A stretch of DNA of 45,997 bases from Paenarthrobacter sp. Z7-10 (GTDB taxonomy: Bacteria > Actinomycetota > Actinomycetes > Actinomycetales > Micrococcaceae). The stretch is taken from assembly GCF_026932795.1 (NCBI RefSeq), contig NZ_JADPVH010000033.1, positions 1 to 45,997 on the forward strand, given 5' to 3'. Shown one piece after another: positions 18,064 to 27,607 of the stretch. Made by a program: the position numbers and the translations under genes. Every line of letters begins with the position of its first letter. Position 1 is the first letter of the stretch. The notes under the pieces were generated by a model. The model was not told the DNA's origin, ran no database searches, and was given only the letters and a program-made list of their open reading frames with translations.

Positions 18064-20119
18064 GCGCGCCGCTGCGGACCGCGCAGTGCCGGAGCGCAGT
18101 GGACAGGCTTTCGCCCTCGAACTGCTCGATGCCGCGGTCGATGCCATGGGAGGCCAGCGCAGGGATGGGCAGCACGAAATGGTCCGGCAGGTGGTGCACG
18201 CGATAGGCACCGGTGACCACCTGCTGGTCCAGGCCGGGACCGGGACGGGAAAGTCGCTGGCCTACCTGATCCCGCTGATCGCCAACGCCGGGGAAGCCGA
18301 GAAACCCGCACTTGTGGCAACCGCAACCTTGGCCCTGCAGGCGCAGATTGTTGGCAGGGATCTTCCCAAGCTGCTCGAAGCGATTACCCCATTGCTGGAC
18401 CATCCGGTGAAGGTCGCGCTGGTCAAGGGGCGCAGTAACTACGTGTGCCGGCACAAAGTGGAGGGCGGATTCCCCTCTGAAGAGCCTTCTGAGGGGCAGC
18501 TTTTTGCCCTTGGTGAGGAGACCAGCGTCGTGCATCTGCCCGGTTCCAGCCTAGGACCGGGAAGCCAGCTGGGAAAAGAGGTGGTGCGGCTGCGCGAATG
18601 GGCGCAGGACACCGAAACCGGGGATCGGGACGAACTGACGCCCGGGGTCACCGACCGTGCCTGGCGGCAGGTCTCCGTGACCTCCATGGAGTGCCTCGGG
18701 GCGCAGAAGTGCCCGCTGGCCCAGACCTGCTTCAGCGAACTGGCCAAACAGCGCGGCGCGGAGGCGGACATCATCGTCACGAACCACGCGATGCTCGCCA
18801 TCAGCGCCTTCGAGGGCCTTGCCGTGCTGCCGGAGTATGGCGTGGTCGTCGTCGACGAGGCACACGAGCTGCAGGACCGGGTTACCGGAGCGGTCAGCGG
18901 AGCGCTGTCCGTCCAGATGGTGCACGCCGCGGCCTCCGGTGCCCGCAAGAATACGGCCATTTCAGTGGAGGCGCTCAACACCGCCGCGGCGCAGCTGGAA
19001 ACCTCTCTTGAGGTGGCGCCTTCGGGTCTGCTGCCCTCGGGCCTGAATGACGAACAGCTCACGGCCGTGGATCAATTGCGCAGTGCCTGCCGGACGGCGC
19101 TGTCGGATTCCAAGGGTGATGCCGGCACCGCCGCCGACGGTGGCCGCCAGATCGCGCGGTCGCGGCTGACACTGATCCTGGAACTGTGCGAACGGCTGCT
19201 CGCGGCGCGCGAGGGTGGGGAAGTCGTGTGGATTTCGCGGCAAAGCAGCTTCAATCCGCAGCAGGGGTATGCCGCGCCGGACGAATCCTCACCGGCGCTG
19301 ATCAACATCGCTCCGTTGAGCGTGGCCAGCCGTCTGCGTGAGGGACTGTTCGCGGACCATACCGTGGTTCTAACGTCGGCCACGCTGGCCATTGGGGCCG
19401 CTTTCGAACCGGCGGCAGGGGGACTGGGCCTGCTCGGCAAGGGCGCCCCCAGCTGGACAGGCGCAGATGTGGGATCACCTTTCGATTACCCGAAGCAGGG
19501 CATGCTTTATGTTGCAGCCCACCTGGACAAACCCGGCCGCGGCACGTCTCCCGAGCAGCTCGACGAGCTGGAGGCCCTGATCCGCGCCGCCCAGGGAGGG
19601 GCGCTGTGCCTGTTTTCCTCCCGACGAGCAGCCGAGGACGCGGCGGCAGCGCTGCGCACCCGGCTGCCGCTGCCGATCCTCTGTCAGGGCGAGTCGTCGA
19701 TGGCTGCCCTGGTGAAGCAGTTCGAGGCCGAGGCTGACACCTGCCTGTTCGGCACGATGTCGCTGTGGCAGGGGGTGGACGTGCAGGGCAGCTCGTGCCG
19801 GCTGGTGGTGATAGACCGGATTCCGTTCCCGCGTCCGGATGATCCGTTGATGACCGCCCGGTCGCGGGCCGTGGCGCAGGCGGGTGGCAACGGCTTTATG
19901 ACCGTCTCCGCAACCCACGCCGCCATCCGGCTCGCGCAGGGAGCGGGCAGGCTGATTCGATCCTCGGGTGACCGGGGGGTCGTTGCCGTGCTCGACTCCC
20001 GGCTGGCTACGGCGCGCTACGGGGGATTTCTGCGGGCGGCTCTGCCGCCGTTCTGGCCGACCACCGACAGGTCCGTCGCGCTGGCGGCGCTGCAGCGGCT
20101 GGGCGAAGACGCTCACTGA
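18056..20119 (+). CDS. dinG: DinG/XPD-like ATP-dependent DNA helicase
   Basis: This 687-residue superfamily 2 helicase probably unwinds damaged or structured DNA 5'-to-3'. Motif I is QAGTGTGKSLAYL, motif II VVVDEAHELQD, and motif VI QGAGRLIRS. Four Cys (131, 213, 219, 225: YVCRHK and MECLGAQKCPLAQTC) match the iron-sulfur cluster of XPD/DinG helicases. GTG 18056 overlaps the end of hflX; the open frame extends upstream to 17918 only as hflX shadow. It is followed by lexA on the other strand. No SOS box is seen near it, unlike E. coli dinG. Confidence 0.92.
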   Translation: MAERAAADRAVPERSGQAFALELLDAAVDAMGGQRRDGQHEMVRQVVHAIGTGDHLLVQAGTGTGKSLAYLIPLIANAGEAEKPALVATATLALQAQIVGRDLPKLLEAITPLLDHPVKVALVKGRSNYVCRHKVEGGFPSEEPSEGQLFALGEETSVVHLPGSSLGPGSQLGKEVVRLREWAQDTETGDRDELTPGVTDRAWRQVSVTSMECLGAQKCPLAQTCFSELAKQRGAEADIIVTNHAMLAISAFEGLAVLPEYGVVVVDEAHELQDRVTGAVSGALSVQMVHAAASGARKNTAISVEALNTAAAQLETSLEVAPSGLLPSGLNDEQLTAVDQLRSACRTALSDSKGDAGTAADGGRQIARSRLTLILELCERLLAAREGGEVVWISRQSSFNPQQGYAAPDESSPALINIAPLSVASRLREGLFADHTVVLTSATLAIGAAFEPAAGGLGLLGKGAPSWTGADVGSPFDYPKQGMLYVAAHLDKPGRGTSPEQLDELEALIRAAQGGALCLFSSRRAAEDAAAALRTRLPLPILCQGESSMAALVKQFEAEADTCLFGTMSLWQGVDVQGSSCRLVVIDRIPFPRPDDPLMTARSRAVAQAGGNGFMTVSATHAAIRLAQGAGRLIRSSGDRGVVAVLDSRLATARYGGFLRAALPPFWPTTDRSVALAALQRLGEDAH

Positions 20120-20143
20120 GCCGACCGCACTGAGCGTCAGCAC

Positions 20144-20169
20144 TGAGCCGCTCCACTTGTAGCGGCTCA
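20144..20169. terminator. Hairpin between convergent dinG and lexA
   Basis: TGAGCCGCT (20144-20152) and AGCGGCTCA (20161-20169) form a 9-bp stem with an 8-nt loop. No T tract follows. Three ACTGAGC repeats lie just before it (20115-20148). Confidence 0.5.
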
Positions 20170-20185
20170 ACGAGGGCGGAGCGGT

Positions 20186-20929
20186 TCAGAGGCTGCGCAG
20201 GACGCTGACGACCTTGCCCATGATGGTGGCGTGGTCACCGAGGATGGGTTCGTAACGGGTGTTCTGCGGGAGCAGCCAGGTGTGGCCGTCGCGCTGACGA
20301 AAAGTCTTCACTGTCGCCTCGTCGTCCAGCAGGGCAGCAACAATTTCTCCATTGATGGCTTGGTTCTGGCGCCGCACCACCACCCAGTCACCGTCACAGA
20401 TGGCCGCGTCAACCATTGAATCCCCTGACACCTTGAGCATGAACAGTTCACCGTGTCCCACCAGCTGCCGTGGCAGAGGCATGATGTCTTCGACCACCTG
20501 ATCGGCGAGGATCGGACCGCCCGCGGCAATCCGACCCACCAGTGGCACCATGGCGGTGTCGGACGAACTGCTCAATTCAGCCATGCTCAGGCCATTGGCT
20601 CCGCGCAGCTCCGTGAGCCGGGGAACGCCCTCAATGGCAGTTTCTCCGTCGTCCAAGGTCAGCGGAATCAACACCTCCATGGCACGGGGACGCTTGGGGT
20701 CCCGGCGGAGATAGCCGAGCTTTTCAAGCTGGGAGAGCTGATGCGTAACGCTGGACAGGCTGGCCAAGCCGACAACGTCGCCGATTTCGCGCATGGACGG
20801 AGGGTATCCATTGACGCGGATGGAACGCTGGATGCACTCAAGAATTTTTTTCTGCCGGACAGAAAGGCCTTTCAGCCCGGCCCGGCTCGTGGGATTACCC
20901 CTCTGGAGGGTGGATTCCGGACCTGGCAT
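20186..20929 (-). CDS. lexA: SOS repressor LexA
   Basis: LexA represses DNA damage genes and cleaves itself when RecA filaments form. The 247-residue protein has the winged helix ([44 protein letters not shown]), the Ala-Gly cleavage site in [10 protein letters not shown], catalytic Ser in [15 protein letters not shown] and Lys in [12 protein letters not shown] 20929 (MPGPESTLQ) has AAAGGA upstream; the frame stays open back to 21073 but that part crosses the promoter region and an SOS box. Its own boxes at 21066-21081 and 21133-21148 imply autoregulation. Confidence 0.96.
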   Translation of the reverse strand: MPGPESTLQRGNPTSRAGLKGLSVRQKKILECIQRSIRVNGYPPSMREIGDVVGLASLSSVTHQLSQLEKLGYLRRDPKRPRAMEVLIPLTLDDGETAIEGVPRLTELRGANGLSMAELSSSSDTAMVPLVGRIAAGGPILADQVVEDIMPLPRQLVGHGELFMLKVSGDSMVDAAICDGDWVVVRRQNQAINGEIVAALLDDEATVKTFRQRDGHTWLLPQNTRYEPILGDHATIMGKVVSVLRSL

Positions 20930-21065
20930 AGCGGGTTGTCCTTTCTGCGGCTCCGCATCCCTCCGCAGCCCTCCGGCTGCGGCTGCCAATAATGTCAGTG
21001 GGCTCTGCTGGACTCTTCGGTACGGGGGATCTTGCTTTCCAAGGTATGGCAGTTCGGTCCCCATT

Positions 21066-21081
21066 TCAAACATTTGTTCTA
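21066..21081. promoter_or_regulatory. SOS box 1 in the lexA-LysM intergenic region
   Basis: TCAAACATTTGTTCTA is a somewhat weaker match to the TCGAAC-N4-GTTCGA operator. It lies 137 bp upstream of the lexA ATG and 139 bp upstream of the LysM gene. Confidence 0.75.
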
Positions 21082-21132
21082 GCGAGTCTTGGCAAGGTTC
21101 GTCGATAAGTGCTAAAACTAGAGAACACAGTT

Positions 21133-21148
21133 TCGAATATATGTTCTA
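21133..21148. promoter_or_regulatory. SOS box 2 in the lexA-LysM intergenic region
   Basis: TCGAATATATGTTCTA is a good LexA site, 72 bp upstream of the LysM gene ATG (21220). The pair of boxes, 67 bp apart start to start, may control the two divergent genes separately. Confidence 0.85.
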
Positions 21149-21219
21149 GTTCTCCGCACTTGTTCGATGATGCCGCGGAACGGGGCGTGCGGAACTTCGT
21201 ATCGTGAAAGGTGTGCACC

Positions 21220-21681
21220 ATGAACGCCGTTACAACTCTTAAGGTTGCAGGTCAGCTTCCCGTTGTCCCTCAGCGTCCGGCCGCAGGTCAGCGTCAGTTG
21301 GCAGGTCGCCGTCCAGCCGTCGGCCAGCGTCCGGCCGAAGATCAACTGCGGCCCGGGGCGAGCTCGGGAAGGCTGCGCCTGACCAGGCGCGGCAGGTTGC
21401 TGTTTATCGGCACGCCCCTCATGCTGGCCGCCGTGGCAGCGGCCCTGCTGCTGGGGTTCTTCACCTCGCCGGCGAGGGCCGCCACGCTTGGCTCCGAGCC
21501 AGCGGGCGCGGCCGCCTCTAAGGTGACAGTCCTTCAGGGCCAAACGTTGTGGAGCATCGCTTCCTCCGCCGACCCTTCCCGCGATCCGCGTGATGTGGTC
21601 TCGGACATCGTGGAGCTCAACGGACTTCGCACTTCGGTAGTCCAGCCGGGCCAGCAGCTCTTCGTTCCCTCCCATGCCTGA
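21220..21681 (+). CDS. LysM-domain membrane protein divergent from lexA, possible SOS division inhibitor
   Basis: The 153-residue protein has an Arg/Gln/Pro-rich cytoplasmic tail with imperfect repeats (GQRQLAGRRPAVGQRPAE), one membrane segment (about residues 60-83, LMLAAVAAALLLGFF), and an outer LysM domain (VTVLQGQTLWSIASS...PGQQLFVPS) that binds peptidoglycan. Genes in this place, M. tuberculosis Rv2719c and C. glutamicum divS, are DNA damage-induced and stop cell division; I infer the same role from position, topology and the SOS boxes. ATG 21220 follows AAAGGTG; GTG 21211 is less likely. Confidence 0.8.
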   Translation: MNAVTTLKVAGQLPVVPQRPAAGQRQLAGRRPAVGQRPAEDQLRPGASSGRLRLTRRGRLLFIGTPLMLAAVAAALLLGFFTSPARAATLGSEPAGAAASKVTVLQGQTLWSIASSADPSRDPRDVVSDIVELNGLRTSVVQPGQQLFVPSHA

Positions 21682-21775
21682 TATTGCGCCCGCAGCCGCC
21701 CTCCCCAGCGTCTGTCCGAGGCATCGATGTGACGGTCCGGAACGCGGCAATTTCCCCGCAGGGCGGGAACTGGCT

Positions 21776-21781
21776 TAAACT
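21776..21781 (+). promoter_or_regulatory. Putative leaderless promoter -10 of hisC
   Basis: TAAACT ends 7 nt before GTG 21789, placing the transcript start at the start codon. There is no Shine-Dalgarno sequence before that GTG, which fits a leaderless message. Confidence 0.45.
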
Positions 21782-21788
21782 TGGAATT

Positions 21789-22943
21789 GTGAATTCCCAG
21801 ACGTCGAGCGGCCAGCCATCGCGTGAGCGGATCGAACGTCTGGACCGCCTTCCCGTTCGGGAGGACCTGCGCGGGAAACATCCTTACGGAGCACCGCAGC
21901 TGGATGTGCCAATCCTGCTCAACGTCAACGAGAACACCCACGGCGTACCGGCGGATGCCCGAAAAGCCATTTTGCAGGCCGTGGAGGATTCGCTGATGGA
22001 CCTGAATCGCTATCCAGATCGGGAATTCACCGAACTGAGGCGTGCCTTGGCCGCGTATCTCGGTCATGGTCTGAGTGCGGAAAACATCTGGGCCGGTAAT
22101 GGCTCCAACGAGGTGCTGCAGCAGATCCTGCAGGCCTTCGCGGGTTCGGGCCGCACCGTGCTGGGGTTCCCCCCCACCTATTCCATGTATCCGCTGCTGG
22201 CCAGCGGCACCGGGACTGCCTACCTTTCCGGCCAGCGTTCGGCGGATTTCACGTTGACCGCCGATTCGGCGGCGGAGCAAGTCCGCCGATTGTCGCCACA
22301 TGTCGTATTCCTGTGCTCGCCGAACAATCCCACTGGAACGGCCCTCGGGCTCGATGTGGTGAAGGCCGTCTACTCAGCCGGTGAGGCGTCGCAGACCGTC
22401 GTAGTCGTGGATGAGGCGTATGCGGAATTTGCCCACGATGGCGCGCCGAGTGCCCTGAGCCTCCTGCCCGGGCGCGAGCGGCTCATCGTGACCCGCACCA
22501 TGAGCAAGGCGTTCGCATTGGCTGGCGCCCGTCTGGGCTATCTGGCAGCAGCGGAAGAGATTTCCGATGCGTTGCGCCTGGTCCGGCTGCCCTACCACCT
22601 CTCCGCCATTACCCAGGCAACGGCCGTGGCCGCGCTGCGCAACTCCGATTCGCTGCTGGCCAATGTGGAGGCCATCAAAGTTCAGCGGGACCGGATAGTG
22701 CAGGAATTGCAGCGGCTGGGTCTCGATCCCGCGCCCTCGGACTCAAACTTCGTCTTTTTTGGTGGTCTGAATGATCCGCAGGCAGTCTGGGCAGGATTGC
22801 TGGCCGCCGGGGTCCTGGTCCGTGACGTCGGGATCGCTGGCCATCTTCGGGTCACCGCCGGGACCGAAGCGGAGACCTCGGCCTTCCTGGCGGAACTTGC
22901 CCGGCTGTTGGGCCGGCAAAATCCCGCCGTTGTCCTGGAATGA
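21789..22943 (+). CDS. hisC: Histidinol-phosphate aminotransferase
   Basis: HisC transfers an amino group from glutamate to imidazole acetol phosphate in histidine synthesis. The 384-residue fold-type I PLP enzyme shows VNENTHGVP, the Asp/Tyr stretch [10 protein letters not shown], and the PLP lysine in [25 protein letters not shown] and the Arg near the C-terminus (LRVTAGT) bind substrate. GTG 21789 begins [26 protein letters not shown]; the frame is open to 21684 but upstream codons are out of character for the family. It heads the his cluster hisC-hisB-hisH-(membrane protein)-priA. Confidence 0.94.
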   Translation: MNSQTSSGQPSRERIERLDRLPVREDLRGKHPYGAPQLDVPILLNVNENTHGVPADARKAILQAVEDSLMDLNRYPDREFTELRRALAAYLGHGLSAENIWAGNGSNEVLQQILQAFAGSGRTVLGFPPTYSMYPLLASGTGTAYLSGQRSADFTLTADSAAEQVRRLSPHVVFLCSPNNPTGTALGLDVVKAVYSAGEASQTVVVVDEAYAEFAHDGAPSALSLLPGRERLIVTRTMSKAFALAGARLGYLAAAEEISDALRLVRLPYHLSAITQATAVAALRNSDSLLANVEAIKVQRDRIVQELQRLGLDPAPSDSNFVFFGGLNDPQAVWAGLLAAGVLVRDVGIAGHLRVTAGTEAETSAFLAELARLLGRQNPAVVLE

Positions 22944-23013
22944 GCCGCTGGGATTGCAGCAGAGGACGCAGGAACCCGACACACATTCCCCCGCAACGAA
23001 GGGTCCGCCCGAA

Positions 23014-23640
23014 ATGAGCGAGAACAGCCAGAGATCTTCCGCAGGACGCTCCGCCAGACTGGAGCGGAGCACCAGCGAATCCTCCGTCCTGGTGGACCTG
23101 GACCTGGACGGCACCGGCAAATCATCCATCGACACATCAGTTCCGTTTTACGACCACATGCTGACGGCCCTGTCCAAACACTCGCTGATTGACCTCACCG
23201 TCAAGGCCAGCGGGGACATACACATCGACGTGCACCATACCGTGGAGGACGTTGCCATCACCTTGGGTGAGGCTCTGCGCCAGGCACTCGGGACCAAAGC
23301 GGGTATCCGTCGTTTCGGCGAGGCCACGGTGCCGCTGGATGAGGCGCTCGCCCGAGCGGTCGTCGACGTCTCGGGGCGCCCCTATCTGGTGCACAGCGGG
23401 GAGCCGGCCGGCCAGGAATACCATCTGATCGGCGGGCACTTCACTGGTTCCCTCACCCGGCACGTTTTCGAGGCCATTACCTTGCACGCCCGGATCTGCC
23501 TGCACATGGAGGTATTGGCGGGCCGGGATCCGCACCACATCGTCGAGGCCCAGTTCAAGGCCTTTGCCCGTGCGTTGCGCGCCGCGGTGGAAGATGACCC
23601 GCGCGTCGACGGTGTCCCCTCCACGAAAGGGACTCTGTGA
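23014..23640 (+). CDS. hisB: Imidazoleglycerol-phosphate dehydratase
   Basis: HisB dehydrates imidazoleglycerol phosphate. The metal-binding motifs are present: [24 protein letters not shown], and the later [12 protein letters not shown] and [17 protein letters not shown]. The 208-residue protein is the monofunctional form, without the phosphatase domain of enteric HisB. ATG 23014 is chosen as the first start near the conserved part ([17 protein letters not shown] region); the 70-bp gap to hisC and overlap with hisH place it in the operon. Confidence 0.95.
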   Translation: MSENSQRSSAGRSARLERSTSESSVLVDLDLDGTGKSSIDTSVPFYDHMLTALSKHSLIDLTVKASGDIHIDVHHTVEDVAITLGEALRQALGTKAGIRRFGEATVPLDEALARAVVDVSGRPYLVHSGEPAGQEYHLIGGHFTGSLTRHVFEAITLHARICLHMEVLAGRDPHHIVEAQFKAFARALRAAVEDDPRVDGVPSTKGTL

Positions 23641-24311
23641 TCGCCCCGGTCATATCCAAAGTTCCGCAGCCCACAGTGACAGTGCTCGACTACGGCTCGG
23701 GAAATGTCCGCTCCGCCGTGCGTGCTTTGGAACGTGCGGGTGCCGCGGTGCTGCTGAGCTCGAGGCCGGAGGACGTCCTGAACGCCGATGGCTTGGTGGT
23801 CCCCGGAGTCGGTGCCTTTGCCACAGTCATGAAGGAACTCAAACGAGTCGATGGCCTGCGCATGATCGGCCGCCGGGTGGCCGGCGGCCGGGCGGTGCTG
23901 GCCATCTGCGTAGGGCTGCAGATCCTCTTCGACGACGGAGTGGAGCACGGCAACCGGGAGCCGGGCATGGGGGAGTGGCCGGGCACCGTGGAGCTGCTCG
24001 ATGCCCCGGTGGTCCCGCACATGGGGTGGAACACCGTGGACGTTCCGCAAGGCTCAACTCTTTTTGCGGGCGTGGAAAACGAGCGATTCTACTTCGTGCA
24101 CTCCTACGGGGTGCAGAAGTGGGATTTTGATGTCGCCCAGCCCCGGATGAAGCCTCCGCTGGTGACGTGGTCCGAGCATGGGTCCCGGTTCATCGCCGCG
24201 GTGGAGAATGGACCGCTCTGCGCCACGCAGTTCCATCCGGAGAAATCCGGTGATGCCGGTGCCCGCCTGCTGCGGAACTGGGTCGATTCGCTGCGGCCGC
24301 GGAGCGCCTGA
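23637..24311 (+). CDS. hisH: Imidazole glycerol phosphate synthase, glutaminase subunit
   Basis: HisH releases ammonia from glutamine for HisF. The 224-residue class I amidotransferase has the nucleophile Cys91 in [11 protein letters not shown], the His-Glu pair in [11 protein letters not shown], and [10 protein letters not shown] at the N-terminus. GTG 23637 overlaps the hisB stop (GTGA). No hisF is seen in this window, so HisF must be encoded elsewhere. Confidence 0.95.
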   Translation: MIAPVISKVPQPTVTVLDYGSGNVRSAVRALERAGAAVLLSSRPEDVLNADGLVVPGVGAFATVMKELKRVDGLRMIGRRVAGGRAVLAICVGLQILFDDGVEHGNREPGMGEWPGTVELLDAPVVPHMGWNTVDVPQGSTLFAGVENERFYFVHSYGVQKWDFDVAQPRMKPPLVTWSEHGSRFIAAVENGPLCATQFHPEKSGDAGARLLRNWVDSLRPRSA

Positions 24312-24470
24312 ATGTGGTCAGTGGTGTTGATGGGTGCAGCCGGACTTCTTGCCGGCGGAGCGATAGCCTTCCACCAGCAGAAAAAGCCGCGCTGGACCTC
24401 TGTCGCGTTCGGCATCCTCGCGGCGATGGCCCTGTTGGCAGCCTACCTGCTGACGCTGCCCGGCAGCTGA
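24312..24470 (+). CDS. 52-residue two-segment membrane protein in the his operon
   Basis: ATG 24312 follows the hisH stop with no gap and opens a 52-codon frame ending TGA 24468-24470. The product has two hydrophobic helices (MWSVVLMGAAGLLAGGAIAF and VAFGILAAMALLAAYLLTL) joined by a basic loop (HQQKKPRWTS). The tight junction with hisH suggests translational coupling. I do not recognise a family; a small Arthrobacter membrane protein between hisH and priA would fit. Its size puts it below usual gene-call limits. Confidence 0.7.
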   Translation: MWSVVLMGAAGLLAGGAIAFHQQKKPRWTSVAFGILAAMALLAAYLLTLPGS

Positions 24471-24554
24471 CCGAGCAGCTGACCCATCCCGGCGGCCCAC
24501 TTGATCCCAAACGCCGGAGCTTCCTTCCGCCCGATCCGAACCCCAAGGACCCCC

Positions 24555-25307
24555 ATGACCAGCACTGATTTGCCCATCCTGGAACTCCTGCCCGCCGTCG
24601 ACGTGGCCGACGGCCAGGCCGTGCGTCTGGTGCAGGGCGCGGCCGGCAGCGAAACCAGTTATGGCGCGCCGCTGGAAGCGGCGCTGGCCTGGCAGAACGA
24701 CGGCGCCGAGTGGGTTCACTTGGTGGATCTGGACGCAGCCTTCGGGCGTGGGTCCAACGCTGATCTGCTCCGCAGCGTCGTGCGCGCACTGAGCATTAAA
24801 GTGGAGCTCTCCGGTGGCATTCGCGATGACGCCTCGCTGGAGGCCGCGCTGGAGCTGGGAGCCGAACGGGTCAACCTGGGCACGGCTGCGCTGGAAAATC
24901 CCAATTGGACGGCCCGTGTCATCGAGCGCTTTGGCGACCGGATCGCCGTCGGCCTGGACGTCCGCGGCACCACCCTGGCCGCCCGTGGCTGGACGCAGGA
25001 GGGCGGAGACCTCTGGGAGGTCCTGTCGCGGCTGGAGGACGCCGGCTGCCCGCGGTACGTCGTCACCGACGTCACAAAGGATGGCACGTTGCGCGGTCCG
25101 AACATCGAGCTCCTCCGCGAGGTGCTCGAACGCACAGGCAAGCCCGTAGTCGCCTCCGGCGGCATCTCCAGCCTGGCGGATCTGAAGGAACTGCGCACTT
25201 TGGTTCCGCTCGGTTTGGAGGGTGCCATCGTGGGGAAGGCCCTTTACGCCGGTGCCTTCACGCTGCCGCAGGCCCTGGATGTGGCGGGGCGGCGCCAAAA
25301 GTCATGA
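24555..25307 (+). CDS. priA: Bifunctional HisA/TrpF isomerase PriA
   Basis: PriA isomerises ProFAR in histidine synthesis and, in actinobacteria, phosphoribosylanthranilate in tryptophan synthesis. The 250-residue (beta/alpha)8 protein has [54 protein letters not shown] and [11 protein letters not shown]. The dual function is inferred from lineage, not from a seen residue. ATG 24555 follows AAGGA. Its stop overlaps the next start (ATGA). Confidence 0.93.
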   Translation: MTSTDLPILELLPAVDVADGQAVRLVQGAAGSETSYGAPLEAALAWQNDGAEWVHLVDLDAAFGRGSNADLLRSVVRALSIKVELSGGIRDDASLEAALELGAERVNLGTAALENPNWTARVIERFGDRIAVGLDVRGTTLAARGWTQEGGDLWEVLSRLEDAGCPRYVVTDVTKDGTLRGPNIELLREVLERTGKPVVASGGISSLADLKELRTLVPLGLEGAIVGKALYAGAFTLPQALDVAGRRQKS

Positions 25308-26206
25308 CGGGCCCGGCTAAGCCGCATCTCCCCGGCCACATCGCCGCGGCGTTGTCGCGGGCCGGCGGCAACGGGGACTCAGCCGGCCAGCCCTGGCAGG
25401 ACCGGCGGCTGAAGTCAGAGACGCAGTACCACAACTTCGAGGACGACGACGGCGGCACCGATGCCGGCTATGCGGCGGCTTTGGCGTCGCTTGCCGCGGG
25501 GACGGCTGATGAAGCCGCGGTGGTGCGCAGCCTGGCGCTGGCCCGGGTTTTTGTCCCCATCGTCGCCGAGGTGGCCGAAACCACGGTGGATGCCAGTGGG
25601 CTGGCCTCGGACAAGGAATCTGACATGGCGCTGGTGACAATTCAGGCGCCGGATGGTCGGCGCGCATTGCCGGTATTCAGCTCGGCGCGGTCCGTGGCGC
25701 TGTGGCACCCGCAAGCGCGCCCGGTGGCCGTCCACGCCGCGCGGGCGGCCCTGTCAGCCGCCGCCGAAGAGGCCCAGCTGATGGTGGTGGATCCGGGAGC
25801 GGAGATTCCTTTCGTGGTGCGGCGTCCGGCGGTTTGGGCACTGGCCCAGCAGCAGCCCTGGCTGCCCAGCTATGACGATCCCCAAGTGCTAACCGCGGTA
25901 CGGCGCGCGGTGGATCAGTTGTCCGGCACGGAGGGCTCGGTCACGGATACACTGGCATCGCGGTACCTGTCAGGTTTCCGGGTGCAGGCCGGCTCGGGGG
26001 TAGCCTCCCGATCCGCCAGCGGCGCGGTGATCTGCGGCGGCGGAGCCGGACCGGAGTTGCGCGTGGTGCTGTATCTGCGGCCCGGTCTGAACCAGTTAGG
26101 AGTGGAATCGCTGACCGGTGGGTTGCAGCAGGGCTGGGCCATGGACGAAGTATTTGCAGAGCGGGTGGACTCGGTGGAAATCAGTCTGCGGCCCGCCGCT
26201 GTTTAG
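25304..26206 (+). CDS. SseB N-terminal domain family protein
   Basis: The 300-residue protein has the SseB-like region ([67 protein letters not shown]), found in type III secretion-associated SseB and in many soluble actinobacterial proteins of unknown role. ATG 25304 overlaps the priA stop by 4 nt, so it is translated with the his genes. It has no signal peptide or membrane helix. The link to histidine synthesis is unexplained. Confidence 0.8.
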   Translation: MTGPAKPHLPGHIAAALSRAGGNGDSAGQPWQDRRLKSETQYHNFEDDDGGTDAGYAAALASLAAGTADEAAVVRSLALARVFVPIVAEVAETTVDASGLASDKESDMALVTIQAPDGRRALPVFSSARSVALWHPQARPVAVHAARAALSAAAEEAQLMVVDPGAEIPFVVRRPAVWALAQQQPWLPSYDDPQVLTAVRRAVDQLSGTEGSVTDTLASRYLSGFRVQAGSGVASRSASGAVICGGGAGPELRVVLYLRPGLNQLGVESLTGGLQQGWAMDEVFAERVDSVEISLRPAAV

Positions 26207-26269
26207 CCCGATGTGAGTGGACAGGACAAGGATCCTTGACCGCCGGCGGGCCGGTTGAAATGAGGACTC

Positions 26270-27547
26270 TTGGACTTCTCCCTGTACAAGGAGCTGTTGC
26301 GCGTGGCGCCGATCCGGCGCCTGCTGCTGGTGGCCATGCTGGCGCGGGTGCCGCATGCTGCCGCGGGCCTGATGCTGACCTTCCACGTTGTGGACACTCT
26401 GGGGCTCGGATATGGCGCGGCTGGCGGAGTGGCCACCGCCGTCACGCTGGGAATTGCCGTTGGCGCGCCGTGGCGCGGCCGCAGGGTTGACGCGGTGGGC
26501 CTGCGCCGCGCCCTAGTACCCTCCGTTGTCTCCGAACTCGTCGTCTGGTCTGTGGCTCCGTTCCTGAACTATCCGCTGCTGCTGCTGGCGGCCGTGATCG
26601 GCGGATTGTTCTCTGTTCCCATCTTTTCCGTGGTTCGCCAGTCCCTCGGCGTGATGGTCTCCCAGCGTCAGCGACGCACGGCCTACGCGTTGGATTCCGT
26701 CGGTGCGGAACTGACGTTCATGATTGGTCCGGCGCTGGGCGTACTGCTGGCCACCACCATCCACACCACAGTGGGGCTCATCATCATAGGGGCGGCTGCG
26801 GCCTCGGCGGGACTGTTCCTGATCTGGTTTAACCCGCCGGTCCGCTCGGGCCAGCGCGGCAGCTACCTCCGTGAATGCGATGAGGAGCTCGCCTCGCTGG
26901 AGGAAATGCCTCCGGTTGAGGTCATGAGCAGCCAGTCATACGCGGGCGGGAACATTTTCGGCCGGATGTTCGGCCGGGTACGCGGCAATCTGCTGTGGAT
27001 AAACGCCGCCGTCCTGGCGGTGCTGGGCGCCGCTGCCGCAGCGGGCCTGGTTCTCTCCGGAACCGATGTGGGCATCGTTGCCGGCCTGCGCTCCATCAGC
27101 CGGCCCGACGACCTTGGCATCGTGTTTTTCTTCTGGTGCGCCGCTTCAGTGATCGGCGGTCTGCTTTACGGCGCCCTGCACCGCGCGGTCAACCCGCTCT
27201 GGCTGCTGGCAGGAATGGCTGCGCTGACGGTTCCGATGGGATTTGCCACCGGCACCTGGGCGCTGGCGCTGTGGTCAATTCCGCCTGGGTTGCTTTGTGC
27301 GCCGGTGCTCTCGGCCAGCGCCGAACGCATCGCTTCCCTCGTTAAGGAAGAACGGCGAGGAGAAGCGATGGGCTGGTATGGCTCGGCTCTGACCTTAGGC
27401 AGCGCGCTCGGCGCCCCGCTGGCGGGTGTGTCCATCGACGCGGTGGGACCATGGGGCGGCTTCCTGGCCGTCGGTTCGATGGCTTTCCTGCTGGCGCTGC
27501 TGGGAATTGGCCTGCAAGGTGTGCGCCGTCGGGTGACCGCGCGCTGA
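26270..27547 (+). CDS. MFS transporter
   Basis: This 425-residue protein has about twelve hydrophobic segments in two halves separated by a charged central loop (about residues 185-230, RECDEELASLEEMPP). RGRRVDAVGLRRAL between segments 2 and 3 is the MFS loop motif. TTG 26270 follows GAGGA. Exporters of this kind often move sugars or drugs; no substrate can be read here. It lies 63 bp after the SseB-like gene and may be the last gene of the his transcript. Confidence 0.85.
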   Translation: MDFSLYKELLRVAPIRRLLLVAMLARVPHAAAGLMLTFHVVDTLGLGYGAAGGVATAVTLGIAVGAPWRGRRVDAVGLRRALVPSVVSELVVWSVAPFLNYPLLLLAAVIGGLFSVPIFSVVRQSLGVMVSQRQRRTAYALDSVGAELTFMIGPALGVLLATTIHTTVGLIIIGAAAASAGLFLIWFNPPVRSGQRGSYLRECDEELASLEEMPPVEVMSSQSYAGGNIFGRMFGRVRGNLLWINAAVLAVLGAAAAAGLVLSGTDVGIVAGLRSISRPDDLGIVFFFWCAASVIGGLLYGALHRAVNPLWLLAGMAALTVPMGFATGTWALALWSIPPGLLCAPVLSASAERIASLVKEERRGEAMGWYGSALTLGSALGAPLAGVSIDAVGPWGGFLAVGSMAFLLALLGIGLQGVRRRVTAR

Positions 27548-27607
27548 TGCGACAGCCCGTCGGGTACTGAGGTGGGGCGATGACCGTTGCAGTCGTTCCA
27601 GCCGGCG

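Noticed and set aside
20930-21073. LexA starting at 21073 with 48 extra residues
   Set aside because: That part crosses the promoter and an SOS box; ATG 20929 has AAAGGA before it and fits the family length.
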